Assembly: GCF_001951015.1 (NCBI RefSeq)
Contig: NZ_CP018914.1
Coordinates: forward strand, 890,001 to 954,000
Length of the DNA stretch: 64,000 nucleotides
Direction of reading: 5' to 3'
From: Rickettsia rickettsii
GTDB taxonomy: Bacteria; Pseudomonadota; Alphaproteobacteria; Rickettsiales; Rickettsiaceae
Each line of letters begins with the position of its first letter. The first letter of the stretch is position 1. Below, one piece after another: positions 1 to 9,519 of the stretch. The position numbers were made by a program, and so were the translations under genes. The notes beneath the pieces were generated by a model. That model searched no databases and was not told the origin of the DNA. It worked only from the letters and a program-made list of their open reading frames with translations.

Positions 1-30
1 TGCTAAAAACTCTGTGATTTCTACATTCAT
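1..30 (-). CDS. 5' end of an unidentified gene, cut by the window edge
   Basis: An ATG on the minus strand opens a frame reading MNVEITEFLA and runs off the left edge. It lies about 90 bp downstream of the ntrY-like gene on the same strand, so it could be cotranscribed with it. No good ribosome binding site is visible and ten residues are too few to name a family. It may be a chance frame. Confidence 0.35.
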   Translation of the reverse strand, partial: MNVEITEFLA

Positions 31-122
31 AACTTTGCTTTTTGTTTATGATTTGTGTTCATATTAGGTGATAAATAATTGATTCTAAATTTTCTTTAAG
101 AACTGCATCCTCTAGTAAAATA

Positions 123-1922
123 CTACATTTCCAAACGCTTAGCCTTTAAATCCAATTCTTTTAAATCAAATTTTATATCGATTATTGCTCCCTCTGCTGT
201 TCTGTTTGCTATATCTAGAATGCCGCAATGTTCTTCGACTATTCTTTTAACTATAGCAAGCCCTACTCCCATACCTTTACTGCTGGTCGTAACATAGCTT
301 TCGGTAGCTTTGCCTATTAGCTCAGGCGGGAATCCTTTACCGTTATCCATTACAATAACGCTAATAAAATCGTCTTTAACATCTATAGTAACTTCTATTT
401 TCCCGGATTCTCGTCCTTCTATTGACTCTTCTGCGTTTTTCAATAAATTGATCATAACTTGATTTATTTGGGTAGCATCACACATAAAATCAAATTGTTC
501 TACGTTAGACTCAAATTTATACAAAATATTATCATTAAGTAATTTACGTGCTTCAACAATATGTTTAACTAAATAAACTAATTCACTCTTCGTAAATTTA
601 GGAGCAGGAAGACGTGCAAAAAGAACAAATTCGGATACTATATTTTTAATATCGTTAGTATGGCGAATAATCATTTTTAAATAATTTTCAAATTCTACCC
701 TTTCCTTAATTTCAGGGCTAAATTTCTTCAGCAATCTTTCAGAAGCAAGTAAAATAGGAGTTAACGGATTCTTGATTTCATGGGCTACTTTTTTTGCAAC
801 ATCCGACCAAGCCATAGCCCTCTGTGCTATAACTAAATCACGCTGCTGGCGAGAAAGCTGCTTAATCATTCTATTAAATGCCACATAAAGCGTGCCTATT
901 TCGTCTTTATCTACTTCATTTTCAGGCACTTGTACTGTTAAATCGCCGTCTTTAACGTTATCGGTTGCAGTAACTAATTTTTTAATAGGTTTTACTATTT
1001 TAGCAGTAAATATAACCCCGAAACTTATAGCTACAAAAAGAAGTAATAAGGCAATAAAGATAAACATTATAGAGAACTTAATCTGTATATTATCTATTTC
1101 ATTTTTAAGGCTATTATACTCGGCAGCTGCTCCGTTAGTTGCATCTACATGGTCGATAATTTTATTATCTACTAATCTACCAACTAATAAATACACATCA
1201 TTATACTCTTTTAATTTAATCAGCATTCTTATTTTGGTTGGATCGGATTTTACTTCCACCAGTTCACCTAAATCCGCTTTTTTTATTAAATGTGCAGGGA
1301 TAGTTGCAAATGATAATGAAAAACTTAAATAACTATTAGCTACTATAGTATTAGTAGATTTGTTTAAAACTATAGCCTCATCAAGCGAACGCATCTCTGC
1401 TTCAGTATTAAGTGTTTTAGTAAATAAAGCGGGATTGTGAATTAAATCGTAATACATATCGCTTAAATCTTCAGCAACGGCTAAAGCCGTTTCTTTTAGC
1501 TGTAATTTATGCTCGGCAATATAAGATTCTGCAACTATCACGGATTGATCAAGAACCGTAGAAATCTTCTTATCAAACCAAGCTTGAACACTAAGATTAA
1601 AAAAATAAACAGAAAATACCGAAACAATTATAGTTGGAATAGCTGCAACTAAACTAAAGGCAATTACAATACGATTTTGTAATTTAGAACTATCGTTATT
1701 ATTATTTTTAGTAAAAAATTTTTGAGTTAGTAAAACACCTAAAATTAAAAAAATTGCTAAATCAACTAATAAAAATCCAATAATCGTACTAAAATTCTTT
1801 GATTCTAAAGATATCACATAAAAAGTAGCACAAGCAAAAATAATAGCTGCTGTTGCTAAAGTAAAAATTAGTACTCTACTAGAAAAATAAGAATGTAAAT
1901 TTTGTTTAAGATAACTAAGCAT
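123..1922 (-). CDS. ntrY: NtrY-like membrane sensor histidine kinase
   Basis: Inner-membrane sensor kinase of the NtrY type, which in other alphaproteobacteria signals nitrogen or redox state to the regulator NtrX. The 599-residue protein has two or three hydrophobic segments in the first 110 residues, a sensor region to about 280, another membrane segment (about 285-308), a HAMP linker, a HisKA domain with the phospho-acceptor in AHEIKNP (His about 381), and an ATPase domain with NLLKNAEES (N box), DNGKGFP (G1) and GMGVGLAIV (G2). All catalytic motifs look intact. No response regulator lies next to it in this window, so its partner must be encoded elsewhere. The first ATG fits the hydrophobic N-terminus. 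The signal sensed is unknown. Confidence 0.9.
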   Translation of the reverse strand: MLSYLKQNLHSYFSSRVLIFTLATAAIIFACATFYVISLESKNFSTIIGFLLVDLAIFLILGVLLTQKFFTKNNNNDSSKLQNRIVIAFSLVAAIPTIIVSVFSVYFFNLSVQAWFDKKISTVLDQSVIVAESYIAEHKLQLKETALAVAEDLSDMYYDLIHNPALFTKTLNTEAEMRSLDEAIVLNKSTNTIVANSYLSFSLSFATIPAHLIKKADLGELVEVKSDPTKIRMLIKLKEYNDVYLLVGRLVDNKIIDHVDATNGAAAEYNSLKNEIDNIQIKFSIMFIFIALLLLFVAISFGVIFTAKIVKPIKKLVTATDNVKDGDLTVQVPENEVDKDEIGTLYVAFNRMIKQLSRQQRDLVIAQRAMAWSDVAKKVAHEIKNPLTPILLASERLLKKFSPEIKERVEFENYLKMIIRHTNDIKNIVSEFVLFARLPAPKFTKSELVYLVKHIVEARKLLNDNILYKFESNVEQFDFMCDATQINQVMINLLKNAEESIEGRESGKIEVTIDVKDDFISVIVMDNGKGFPPELIGKATESYVTTSSKGMGVGLAIVKRIVEEHCGILDIANRTAEGAIIDIKFDLKELDLKAKRLEM

Positions 1923-2049
1923 AGATACTGTTTATATGACTATAACAGTTCTTTATAACATAAAAAAAAGCTAATTGAAAATATTTCAAGTTTTAAGTGC
2001 CTTATTGTCATTTCGGCAAAAGCGGGGTGTTGTTGCATTGATTGTTTTT

Positions 2050-2180
2050 ATGTCATTCCCGCGGAAGCGGGAATCCAGTCAAACATATAAAAACTTGTTT
2101 TTTTTATTATATTTATTTCATCAAATACATAAAATTTTGTATGGCTATTTTTTGGATTCCTGCTTTCGCAGGAATGACAT
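2050..2180. repeat. Rickettsia palindromic-type repeat (TGTCATTCCCGC family)
   Basis: The ends are inverted copies: ATGTCATTCCCGC at the left and GCAGGAATGACAT at the right, each followed inward by a GAATCCAG/TGGATTCC step. The centre is AT-rich. The whole could fold into a long hairpin. A short open frame spanning it is an artefact of the repeat. The same end motif recurs at 14122-14238 and in pieces elsewhere in the window. Confidence 0.75.
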
Positions 2181-2220
2181 CTTGAACGTTCACACATGGT
2201 CAAGCAACTAGATGACAATA

Positions 2221-2253
2221 AAAAAAGCTAGCAATATTAATATTTCTAGCTTT
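2221..2253 (-). terminator. Rho-independent terminator after rpsU
   Basis: Read on the minus strand, AAAGCTAG and CTAGCTTT form an 8-bp stem around an AT-rich loop, followed directly by a T run. It lies about 30 bp past the rpsU stop codon. The plus strand also shows a stem but a weaker T tract. Confidence 0.6.
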
Positions 2254-2281
2254 ATATTTAGTATGAAAATTGTTTGCAATT

Positions 2282-2482
2282 TTATTCATCAAACATTTTT
2301 TTACGAGCAAATTTTCTCTGTCTTCTTGCTGCTTCTTGTGCTTTACGCACACGCTTCGCTGAAGGTGTTTCATAATAACGCTGTTCTTTCATCTTACGAA
2401 AATAAAGCTCTCTTTGTAGCTTTTTCTTAAAATTCTTAAGCGTATTATCACAATTACCGGCGTGAACATTTACTAGTATCAC
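2282..2482 (-). CDS. rpsU: 30S ribosomal protein S21
   Basis: Small basic 66-residue protein with the S21 pattern: VNVHAGN near the start, then a long arginine/lysine-rich helix with YYETPSAKR and RRQRKFARKK. S21 sits by the 3' end of 16S rRNA and helps initiation. The start is GTG, supported by an AAGGAG ribosome binding site about 10 nt upstream. A hairpin terminator follows. It is divergent from the COQ9 gene, an arrangement so common in alphaproteobacteria that the COQ9 family was once named for it. Confidence 0.95.
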   Translation of the reverse strand: MILVNVHAGNCDNTLKNFKKKLQRELYFRKMKEQRYYETPSAKRVRKAQEAARRQRKFARKKMFDE

Positions 2483-2506
2483 TAAAATTACTCTCCTTAA
2501 AAGATA

Positions 2507-2535
2507 TTGTGGTTTATTGAACTATACCCTATAAT
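2507..2535 (+). promoter_or_regulatory. Promoter of the COQ9 gene
   Basis: TTGTGG (-35) and a perfect TATAAT (-10) are separated by 17 bp. The predicted transcript would begin about 20 bp before the ATG at 2561. This also argues against the upstream ATG at 2507, which lies inside the -35 element. Confidence 0.6.
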
Positions 2536-2560
2536 TCAGTTATATGTCAAGGTTAAAAAT

Positions 2561-3172
2561 ATGAGCATTCAAGAAGAACACCATATCAAAAAAATAAGCT
2601 TCGTGCAATCTTTATTAGAATTATTACCGTTTAATGAATGGAATAATAAACTACTCGAAGAAGCAGAAGAAAAATGCGGTTTTGCAAAAGGCTATAGCTT
2701 AATAGTTTTTCCAGAAGGTTTATCCGAAATAGTAGGATTCGTGGAAGAGTATTTAGATAAAATTATGCTAGCAAGCTTAAAGATAATAGCAGAACCATCA
2801 AAAATAAGAGAAAAAATATCTTTGGCCGTAAAGACTAGAGTCAAAACCGTACTTCCTATTATTCATAGTAAGAATGCCGCTTATTTTGCATTAAACCCAA
2901 TACAAGGAACTGAAGTTGCATTCCGTAGTTGTGATGCTATTTGGCGTTATGCCGGTGATAAATCTTTTGATTTTAACTATTATACCAAAAGAAGCTTATT
3001 GCTCTCGGTTTATGTTTCATCTATTCTTTTTTATATCCAAGACGAATCGGAAAATTATATTGAAACCGATAAATTGATTGAGACTGCCGTAGAAAATATA
3101 GTAAAAACTTTCTTACAGATGAAAAAATTACTCGCCCCTTCAAAGATCCCCATAGTTAGAATGTTTACGTAG
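2561..3172 (+). CDS. COQ9-family protein (rpsU-divergently transcribed)
   Basis: Member of the COQ9 family, lipid-binding proteins that support ubiquinone biosynthesis, in mitochondria with the hydroxylase COQ7. The 203 residues counted from MSIQEEHH contain the family's helical core, including SDAIWRYAGD-like text (SCDAIWRYAGDKSFDFNYYT), and the conserved WRYAGD motif is clear. The divergent position beside rpsU is the classic context of the family (TIGR family named for divergence from rpsU). The start at 2561 is preferred because a TATAAT promoter lies between it and the upstream ATG. ubiG in this same window belongs to the same pathway. Confidence 0.85.
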   Translation: MSIQEEHHIKKISFVQSLLELLPFNEWNNKLLEEAEEKCGFAKGYSLIVFPEGLSEIVGFVEEYLDKIMLASLKIIAEPSKIREKISLAVKTRVKTVLPIIHSKNAAYFALNPIQGTEVAFRSCDAIWRYAGDKSFDFNYYTKRSLLLSVYVSSILFYIQDESENYIETDKLIETAVENIVKTFLQMKKLLAPSKIPIVRMFT

Positions 3173-3181
3173 ATATGCTTA

Positions 3182-3391
3182 ATGGGTAATATTAACTCCA
3201 TATCAAATATAAAAATGCTATTGAAACTTATAAATAAAGTTAATAATGAATTACATTTAATCACTTGTCATAAGACTGTAAAAGAAGCTCAAGCATTGTT
3301 TAAACAACATGGTTCTAAATCAGCATCATTGGTTGATGAATTTTTAAAACAGAAATATCAAGAAGCGAATAAAGAAAATTCTAAATTTTAA
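3182..3391 (+). CDS. Small hypothetical protein with a SLVDEFL tail
   Basis: Charged 69-residue protein beginning nine bases after the COQ9 stop, so possibly cotranscribed. The second half is helical and ends KSASLVDEFLKQKYQEANKE. A similar SLVDEL tail ends the small protein at 13802-14050. Tails of this sort are seen in some small antitoxins, but no toxin gene follows here. No family is recognised and it could be a remnant. Confidence 0.4.
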   Translation: MGNINSISNIKMLLKLINKVNNELHLITCHKTVKEAQALFKQHGSKSASLVDEFLKQKYQEANKENSKF

Positions 3392-3566
3392 CTTGTAACC
3401 CAATAATGTCTTCTCATAACAATAATTCTTGATTCTTCTTCCTTGATGGCTTTACTTGCGGAAGAAAAAGGACAAGAAAAAATTATCCGATATATACAGC
3501 AGACAAAGCTTGGGCTAGTTTACAATTAAGTTGCAATATTGTTTTGCTTCGCTAATTCACATAATA

Positions 3567-4300
3567 TGAAAACTCAATTTAAAAAAGAATGTTCTAATAA
3601 AGAACATGATAGAACATTAGTTAATAATCAAGTTATCCCTATAAGTTATTTCGGTGAAAATTCAAAAACACTAAAGATACTGTTCTCTGAATAATTTAGA
3701 GATTCAAGAGAAGATAAATGATGACAAATATTATTCTTATAAAACAGAAAAGAAATATGTAGGTTTAAAAGAAATCGCCTATACCACAGAACAACAATAT
3801 TTAGAAAAAGAGCTTATGGAAGAAACTAAACAAATCGAGCCGAAGCCAATATATACTTATCCACCTAGGAAAAAATTAAAAACTTATGATGATATTTCTT
3901 TAGTAAAACCAATTTACATATCCAACTATAAATTATAACGTATGTATAAGGCAAATTAAGGGCTATGAGCCAATTTATAAAAAAGCACTGATAGAGGAAG
4001 AGATGCAAGTGAAAAAATTTAACGAAGTGAAATATAATGAAGATATAATAGTATAAAGATAACAATAAAGAATTTAATATTTAAAATCTGTGATTTGCTA
4101 GCTCTTATGAAAACTATTAATTTAGAGCAAAAACAAAAGCTCCTACTAAATTTAAGTAATAAAGTAGAAAAGTGATCTAAAGCACAGTGCCTTAGCAATT
4201 TAACAAAATATACTAGAGTTGAAGTAATGTTTAAATATTTAAATGAAGAGTGGCAGTATTTAGGATACGAAGCACAAATATTATCCGGCTTATGAAGCTG
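3567..4300 (+). pseudogene. Unidentified degraded gene or genes
   Basis: At least four coding-like pieces in changing frames. There is a 42-residue piece starting MKTQFKKECS, then a piece with YVGLKEIAYTTEQQY and KPIYTYPPRKK ending at 3938, then EPIYKKALIEEEMQVKKF ending near 4055, then TINLEQKQKLLLNLSNK to LNEEWQYLGYEAQILSG near 4294. The second and third pieces both carry a PIY motif followed by charged helix, hinting at an internal repeat. Stops and frameshifts separate all pieces. The original function is not recognised. Confidence 0.5.
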
Positions 4301-4468
4301 AAACGATAGGTAGTAACTAATAGTGAAATGAATTGAGTTAGACAAAATTTCTATATCATCTTTTAATCTGTAATACACCTTATTACTTTCTTAAATACCT
4401 TAAAAATTCTTGTATTATGACCTCTCTTGCATATAATGAAGATATTTTTAAAAATAATTTCTAAAATA

Positions 4469-7400
4469 ATGACAAATACTAAATATTATCCTGAAGTTAG
4501 CTCGAATGCTGATTTTGCAGGCTTAGAGCGAGAGATACTAAAATTTTGGCAAGACAATAATATATTCCAAAAATCTATTGATGATAGGAACGGAGAGTCA
4601 GAATTTATTTTTTATGACGGCCCGCCTTTTGCAAACGGTTTGCCGCATTACGGTCATTTGCTTACCGGCTTTATGAAAGACGTATATGCTAGATACCAAA
4701 CCGTAAAAGGTAAGAAAGTCGAGCGTCGCTTTGGTTGGGACTGTCACGGTCTTCCTGCTGAAATGCAATCAGAGAAAGAACTTGGCATTTCAGGACGTCT
4801 TGCAATAGCTAATTTTGGTATAGAGAAGTTTAATGCACATTGCAGAGCTTCGGTAATGAAATATGCTAATGATTGGGAAGAATATGTAACTCGTCAAGCA
4901 AGATGGGTGGATTTTAAAAATTCTTATAAAACGATGGATAAGAATTTTATGGAATCCGTACTTTGGGCATTTAAGGAGTTATATAATAAGGGGTTATTGT
5001 ATGAATCTATGCGGGTAATGCCTTATTCTTGGGCATGCGAAACACCGCTTTCTAATTTTGAAACAAGACTTGATAATTCTTATCGTGAGCGAGCCGATAA
5101 AGCTGTAACGGTGAGTTTTGTACTATCTCATCCCGTGGCTACGACCACAGGATCTTTTAAAGAATACCGTATACTCGCTTGGACGACAACACCTTGGACA
5201 TTGCCGTCAAATTTAGCCTTAGCAGTCGGTAGTGATATAGATTATGCATTAGTCCCTAAAAATGATGTTTGTTATATAATAGCTGCCTATTCCGTCTCTA
5301 AATATGCTAAAGAATTAGGACTTAGCGGTGAAGAAAATTTTGAGATAATTAAAGGCTCAGAACTTCAAGGATTGAACTATAAATCTTTATTCGACTATTT
5401 CGAGAATCATCCAAACAGCTTCAAGATATTTGCAGGCGATTTCGTGGTTGAGGGTGACGGCACAGGAGTCGTACATATGGCTCCAGGCTTTGGTGAAGAT
5501 GACCAAATACTTTGTGAATCGAAAGGTATTGAGCTTGTTTGTCCTGTTGATAATAGCGGTAAATTCACTAAAGCAATTCCTGATTTAGAGGGCTTACAAG
5601 TATTTGATGCAAATGACAAAATAATAATCAAACTGAAAGAGCAAGGAAATTGGCTAAAAACCGAGCAGTATATTCATAATTATCCTCATTGCTGGCGAAC
5701 AGATACGCCTCTTATATATAAGGCTGTTCCGTCATGGTACGTAAAGGTTACGCAATTTAAAGATAGAATGGTAGAGTTAAATCAGCAAATTAACTGGATA
5801 CCTTTCCATGTTAAAGATAATTTATTTGGTAAGTGGCTTGAAAATGCCCGTGATTGGTCGATAAGCCGTAATAGATTCTGGGGAACGCCGCTGCCTGTAT
5901 GGAAGTCCGATGATCCAAAATATCCACGCATAGACGTTTACGGCTCTATAGAGGAATTAGAGAAAGATTTTGGTGTTAAAGTTACTGATTTACATCGTCC
6001 GTTTATCGATGAACTGACAAGACCAAATCCCGACGATCCAACCGGTAAATCAACAATGCGTAGAATAGAAGACGTGTTTGATTGCTGGTTTGAAAGCGGT
6101 TCAATGCCATATGGGCAAGCCCATTACCCTTTTAAAAATAAAGAGTGGTTTGAGGATCATTTTCCGGCTGATTTTATAGTTGAGTATTCAGCTCAAACAC
6201 GCGGATGGTTTTATACTTTAATGGTGCTATCTACCGCTTTATTTGATCGCCCACCGTTTTTAAATTGTATATGCCACGGCGTAATTTTAGACTCTACAGG
6301 TCAAAAACTTTCAAAGCGTCTTAATAACTACGCCGATCCGCTGGAGCTATTTGATAAATACGGCTCTGACGCTTTAAGAGTTACGATGTTATCTTCAAAC
6401 GTTGTTAAAGGTCAGGAACTATTAATTGATAAAGACGGCAAAATGGTATTTGATACGCTTCGTCTATTTATCAAACCTATATGGAATGCTTACCATTTCT
6501 TTACGATGTATGCTAATGCCGATTCGCTTAAAGGCAAGCTTAATTTTAGCTCTAAAAACGTACTTGATGTTTATATATTATCTAAGCTTAAAATAGCCGT
6601 ACAAAAAATTGAAGAGAGCTTAGATAATTTCGATACGCAAACAGCTTATCATGCAGTTTCAGAATTTTTTAAAGTTTTGAATAACTGGTATATAAGACGA
6701 AGCCGAGCTAGATTTTGGAAAAGCGAAAAAGATACAGATAAGCAAAATGCTTATAATACTCTATATTCATGTTTAGACACCATGGCTATTGCGATGTCGG
6801 CACTAGTGCCTATTATTTCGGAAGCGATATATAAGGGATTACGTCATTGTGAGGAGCGTAACGACACGGCACTCTCAGGAAAATCAAACGTCATTGCGAG
6901 GAAAGACACAAGTCTTGACAAAGCAATTTCAAGAGTATCTCATAAGATTGCCATGGCACTTTCAGTGCCTCGCAATGACGCGATTAGCGTACATCTCTGC
7001 AACTACCCTACTCTCTCAGACTTTGAAATAAATCACGAGCTGGTTGCTACTATGGATAACGTGCTTGATATTTGCAGTAATAGCCTATTTATCCGAAGCA
7101 CTGAAAATATCAGGGTAAGGCAGCCACTTGCTAGCATAGCTATTATCAGTAAACATAATAACAACCTCAAAGATTTTGAAGATTTAATTAAAGATGAAAT
7201 TAATGTTAAGGCGGTAATTTATCGTGACGATCTAGAGAATTACGCAAGCAAAAAACTATCGATTAATTTCCCAATGCTTGGTAAACGTTTGCCGCATAAA
7301 ATGAAGGAGATTATAGCCGCTTCTAAAAAAGGTGAGTGGGAAGCTATCACAGGCGGTTTAGCTATATGCGGTGAAACCTTAAATAGTGACGAATATAAGC

Positions 7401-7747
7401 TAGTTTTAGAGCCGTATTCACATATCAAAGGAGCAGCAAGTTTTGAGAATAATAGTAGCTTGTTAATACTTGATTTAGAGCTAACACCTGAGTTAATAGA
7501 AGAAGGATACGCAAGAGACATTGTACGCTTTATACAACAGGCTCGCAAAGATGCCGATTTCTCTATCACTGACAGGATTTTAATTGAGATAATAAGCGAG
7601 TTTAATTTATCTAAGATAATTGATAATTATGGAGACTTTATTAAAGAACAAACTTTAGGCGAGTTTGCTAAAAATTTCACGCCTGATTATATAAGTAAAG
7701 TAGAATTAGAGAACCATCAAATACAACTTAAAGTTAAGAAATCGTAA
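4469..7747 (+). CDS. ileS: Isoleucyl-tRNA synthetase (long, eukaryote-like type) with an inserted palindromic element
   Basis: Class Ia synthetase that charges tRNA-Ile and edits valine. From MTNTKYYPEV it is about 1,092 residues, longer than the roughly 940-residue E. coli form and matching the longer type 2 enzymes known in Rickettsia. Visible motifs: the HIGH-box variant PHYGHL in the N-terminal catalytic part, the editing domain (TTTPWTLPSN, GTGVVHMAPGFGEDD), and KLSKR (about 612-616) as the KMSKS loop. The ATG at 4469 is chosen over the upstream one at 4427 because family similarity starts there. About 47 codons near residues 791-838 come from a palindromic repeat read in frame. The frame stays open, so the enzyme is probably functional. 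Confidence 0.93.
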   Translation: MTNTKYYPEVSSNADFAGLEREILKFWQDNNIFQKSIDDRNGESEFIFYDGPPFANGLPHYGHLLTGFMKDVYARYQTVKGKKVERRFGWDCHGLPAEMQSEKELGISGRLAIANFGIEKFNAHCRASVMKYANDWEEYVTRQARWVDFKNSYKTMDKNFMESVLWAFKELYNKGLLYESMRVMPYSWACETPLSNFETRLDNSYRERADKAVTVSFVLSHPVATTTGSFKEYRILAWTTTPWTLPSNLALAVGSDIDYALVPKNDVCYIIAAYSVSKYAKELGLSGEENFEIIKGSELQGLNYKSLFDYFENHPNSFKIFAGDFVVEGDGTGVVHMAPGFGEDDQILCESKGIELVCPVDNSGKFTKAIPDLEGLQVFDANDKIIIKLKEQGNWLKTEQYIHNYPHCWRTDTPLIYKAVPSWYVKVTQFKDRMVELNQQINWIPFHVKDNLFGKWLENARDWSISRNRFWGTPLPVWKSDDPKYPRIDVYGSIEELEKDFGVKVTDLHRPFIDELTRPNPDDPTGKSTMRRIEDVFDCWFESGSMPYGQAHYPFKNKEWFEDHFPADFIVEYSAQTRGWFYTLMVLSTALFDRPPFLNCICHGVILDSTGQKLSKRLNNYADPLELFDKYGSDALRVTMLSSNVVKGQELLIDKDGKMVFDTLRLFIKPIWNAYHFFTMYANADSLKGKLNFSSKNVLDVYILSKLKIAVQKIEESLDNFDTQTAYHAVSEFFKVLNNWYIRRSRARFWKSEKDTDKQNAYNTLYSCLDTMAIAMSALVPIISEAIYKGLRHCEERNDTALSGKSNVIARKDTSLDKAISRVSHKIAMALSVPRNDAISVHLCNYPTLSDFEINHELVATMDNVLDICSNSLFIRSTENIRVRQPLASIAIISKHNNNLKDFEDLIKDEINVKAVIYRDDLENYASKKLSINFPMLGKRLPHKMKEIIAASKKGEWEAITGGLAICGETLNSDEYKLVLEPYSHIKGAASFENNSSLLILDLELTPELIEEGYARDIVRFIQQARKDADFSITDRILIEIISEFNLSKIIDNYGDFIKEQTLGEFAKNFTPDYISKVELENHQIQLKVKKS
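6841..6981. repeat. Palindromic element inserted in frame within ileS
   Basis: The ends are CGTCATTGTGAGGAGCG and CCTCGCAATGACG in opposite orientation, with a second CGTCATTGCGAGG start inside at 6889, suggesting a nested or duplicated element. It encodes an arginine/serine-rich stretch including HCEERNDTALSGK and VIARKDTSLDKA, unlike synthetase sequence. The same family occurs between genes at 17704, 19968, 29159 and 60731. It keeps the ileS frame without a stop. Confidence 0.85.
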
Positions 7748-7771
7748 ATTATTTTACTATCAATTAAGATG

Positions 7772-7800
7772 TTGATAATTTACTTAGATTAATCTATAGT
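7772..7800 (+). promoter_or_regulatory. Promoter-like sequence before the ankyrin pseudogene
   Basis: TTGATA and TATAGT are separated by exactly 17 bp, about 35 bp upstream of the ATG that opens the ankyrin pseudogene. It also lies just after the ileS stop. The match to sigma-70 consensus is good, although AT-rich DNA gives chance matches. Confidence 0.5.
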
Positions 7801-7834
7801 ACGCACGCTATAAATTAATTTAAGGTAAATTATC

Positions 7835-9210
7835 ATGCACAACTCCTCCACAGCTCCAGGGGGTTCTCAAATTAAAAGAACTACTAAGCCAGAACTACTA
7901 AAACAGAAAATGTAATAACTCTAGGGTATTTAAAACAATATTTTGATGCGTTTCATCCTAAAGACGGGACAGCATTAAATATTATAGCTAGCTTAGGTGA
8001 TCCGAATTTAAATAAAAATCTCATGGAAGACCTTATATCGCAAGGTGTAAAATAAATACAAAGCATTAGAATTTGCACTTAAAAACAATAATGCACAAGC
8101 TGAATATTTACTTAATCATCTTAAGTTTGAACCTAATCCCAGCCTAATACAAGCAATACACAATAAAAGTTTAATTTTAGTAAAGTATTTTGTAGAAGAA
8201 AAAGGAGTGAATGTAAATTTTAGTCATTATGGTTCTAATACACTAAATGTTACTGCCGGTTTGGAAGCACCTTACAAAATAGACATTAAATGTGATCTTT
8301 TAATAAAAGGAGCAACTTATTTAAATACAACCTTAGAAGAAGCAGCACAAGGTGGTCAAAATGTAAACGATCTTCATAAGCAAAGCTTTTTTAAAGCAAT
8401 AAACGAAAATAAGCTTGAAGTAATTAAAAAATTTGTTGAAATATACGGTTTTGATATTAATACTGAATATCGTTTAACACACCATTAAGTACCGCAAATT
8501 TAACAAATAGAAAAGAAATTGCAAAGTATCTTTTATCTAAAAATGCTAATCTAGATGTAGCCCTAGAAGTAGCAATAATATACGGTAATTTAAATGCGGT
8601 AAAAACATTATTAGATGCAGGGGTAACGATTAACAGCAATACAGATGTATCACCTTTAATGCTTGCATCAGAGTATGGGCAGGTCACAATAGTAAAATAT
8701 TTACTTAAACACGGTAACTATAATGTTAAAGGATGGGAAAAAGATAACTTACATAGCGATGTATCGTGTCAACTCACTCAAATCACTGAGATTTCTACAT
8801 TGTGTGAAAAAGCTAATAATCCTAACCACCAATACATATTAGAGACGATATGAAAAACACGTATATCATCACATTATGACGGATATAAGAATTTATCATC
8901 AGAACAAATAAAGCAACAATTTTCTAAATTCAAAAAACAACTATCTAAAGATTTACAAAATTTCGCAGAAATTAAAGCACTGTTAGAAGATTATTCTAGC
9001 GAGAAGAAAATTCCAACAAATACAAATACTGTAGTAGAAGACTAGGGCTATGTTTCTGATTTTAAGGTTGAAACTGAAAAACCTAACACAGGCTCTAGGG
9101 TAGCACATACTCCTTCTAAATCAGGTATATTTCGCACTTTTGCCCTTGAGGGACTTGATGAAGAAACGTCTTTAGGCGGTGATATAAAAATATTTGATTC
9201 TGAGCTTTAA
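7835..9210 (+). pseudogene. Ankyrin-repeat protein gene, fragmented
   Basis: Coding-like pieces in several frames read as ankyrin repeats: FALKNNNAQAEYLLNHLKF, FKAINENKLEVIKKFVEIYGF, IAKYLLSKNANLDVALEVA, LNAVKTLLDAGVTI and SPLMLASEYGQVTIVKYLLKHG. The first frame, starting MHNSSTAPGGSQ, stops after 26 codons. Further stops and frameshifts follow, and the last piece ends DIKIFDSEL. Ankyrin proteins of intracellular bacteria are often exported to act on host proteins. Here the gene is dead, although a promoter-like sequence remains upstream. Confidence 0.8.
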
Positions 9211-9212
9211 TA

Positions 9213-9403
9213 ATGTCATTCCTACGATAAGATTGCTTCATTGCCTGCTCTTATGTCATTCCTGCATAGACGTTGTTGCGTGGACCAGTTTCCTAATTAT
9301 TACCCTGTGGCTTGTCCATGGGGTCTAGTTAAAAATACTAATAATATTAGTATTTTTCAACTAGATTGCTTAATCAAAACTTATAATTTTCCTCACAATG
9401 ACG
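9213..9403. repeat. Composite of palindromic repeat fragments
   Basis: A mosaic: TGTCATTCCTACG and TGTCATTCCTGCATAG starts, a CCGTGG-type piece (CCTGTGGCTTGTCCATGGGG), a central AATACTAATAATATTAGTATT hairpin-like tract, and a CCTCACAATGACG end. Elements appear to have inserted into one another. A 77-codon open frame crossing it is repeat-derived. Confidence 0.6.
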
Positions 9404-9433
9404 ACAAAACCTCTTACACATTTATTAGATACA

Positions 9434-9480
9434 TATATATTACCACGAAACATGAGAATCATATTTCATGGTAATATATA
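9434..9480 (+). terminator. Long hairpin followed by a T tract
   Basis: Two 17-bp arms (TATATATTACCACGAAA and TTTCATGGTAATATATA) pair with one mismatch around a 13-nt loop and are followed by CTTTTTT. It fits a terminator for the ankyrin locus, or a leader structure of the TPR gene whose ribosome binding site lies about 30 bp downstream. Confidence 0.5.
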
Positions 9481-9519
9481 CTTTTTTATAAAAAAATCTA
9501 ATTAAAATACGGAGGAACC

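Noticed and set aside
892-1332. Plus-strand open frame of 146 codons opposite the ntrY-like gene
   Set aside because: It lies antisense to a gene with clear kinase motifs, has no binding site and reads as low-complexity shadow sequence.
1975-2211. 78-codon open frame before rpsU
   Set aside because: Most of it is the palindromic repeat at 2050-2180; similar frames (9241-9474, 19955-20137, 22216-22443, 61513-61695) are also repeat-derived.
2507-2560. Longer start of the COQ9 gene at 2507
   Set aside because: The extra 18 residues overlap the -35 and -10 boxes of its own promoter and are not family-like.
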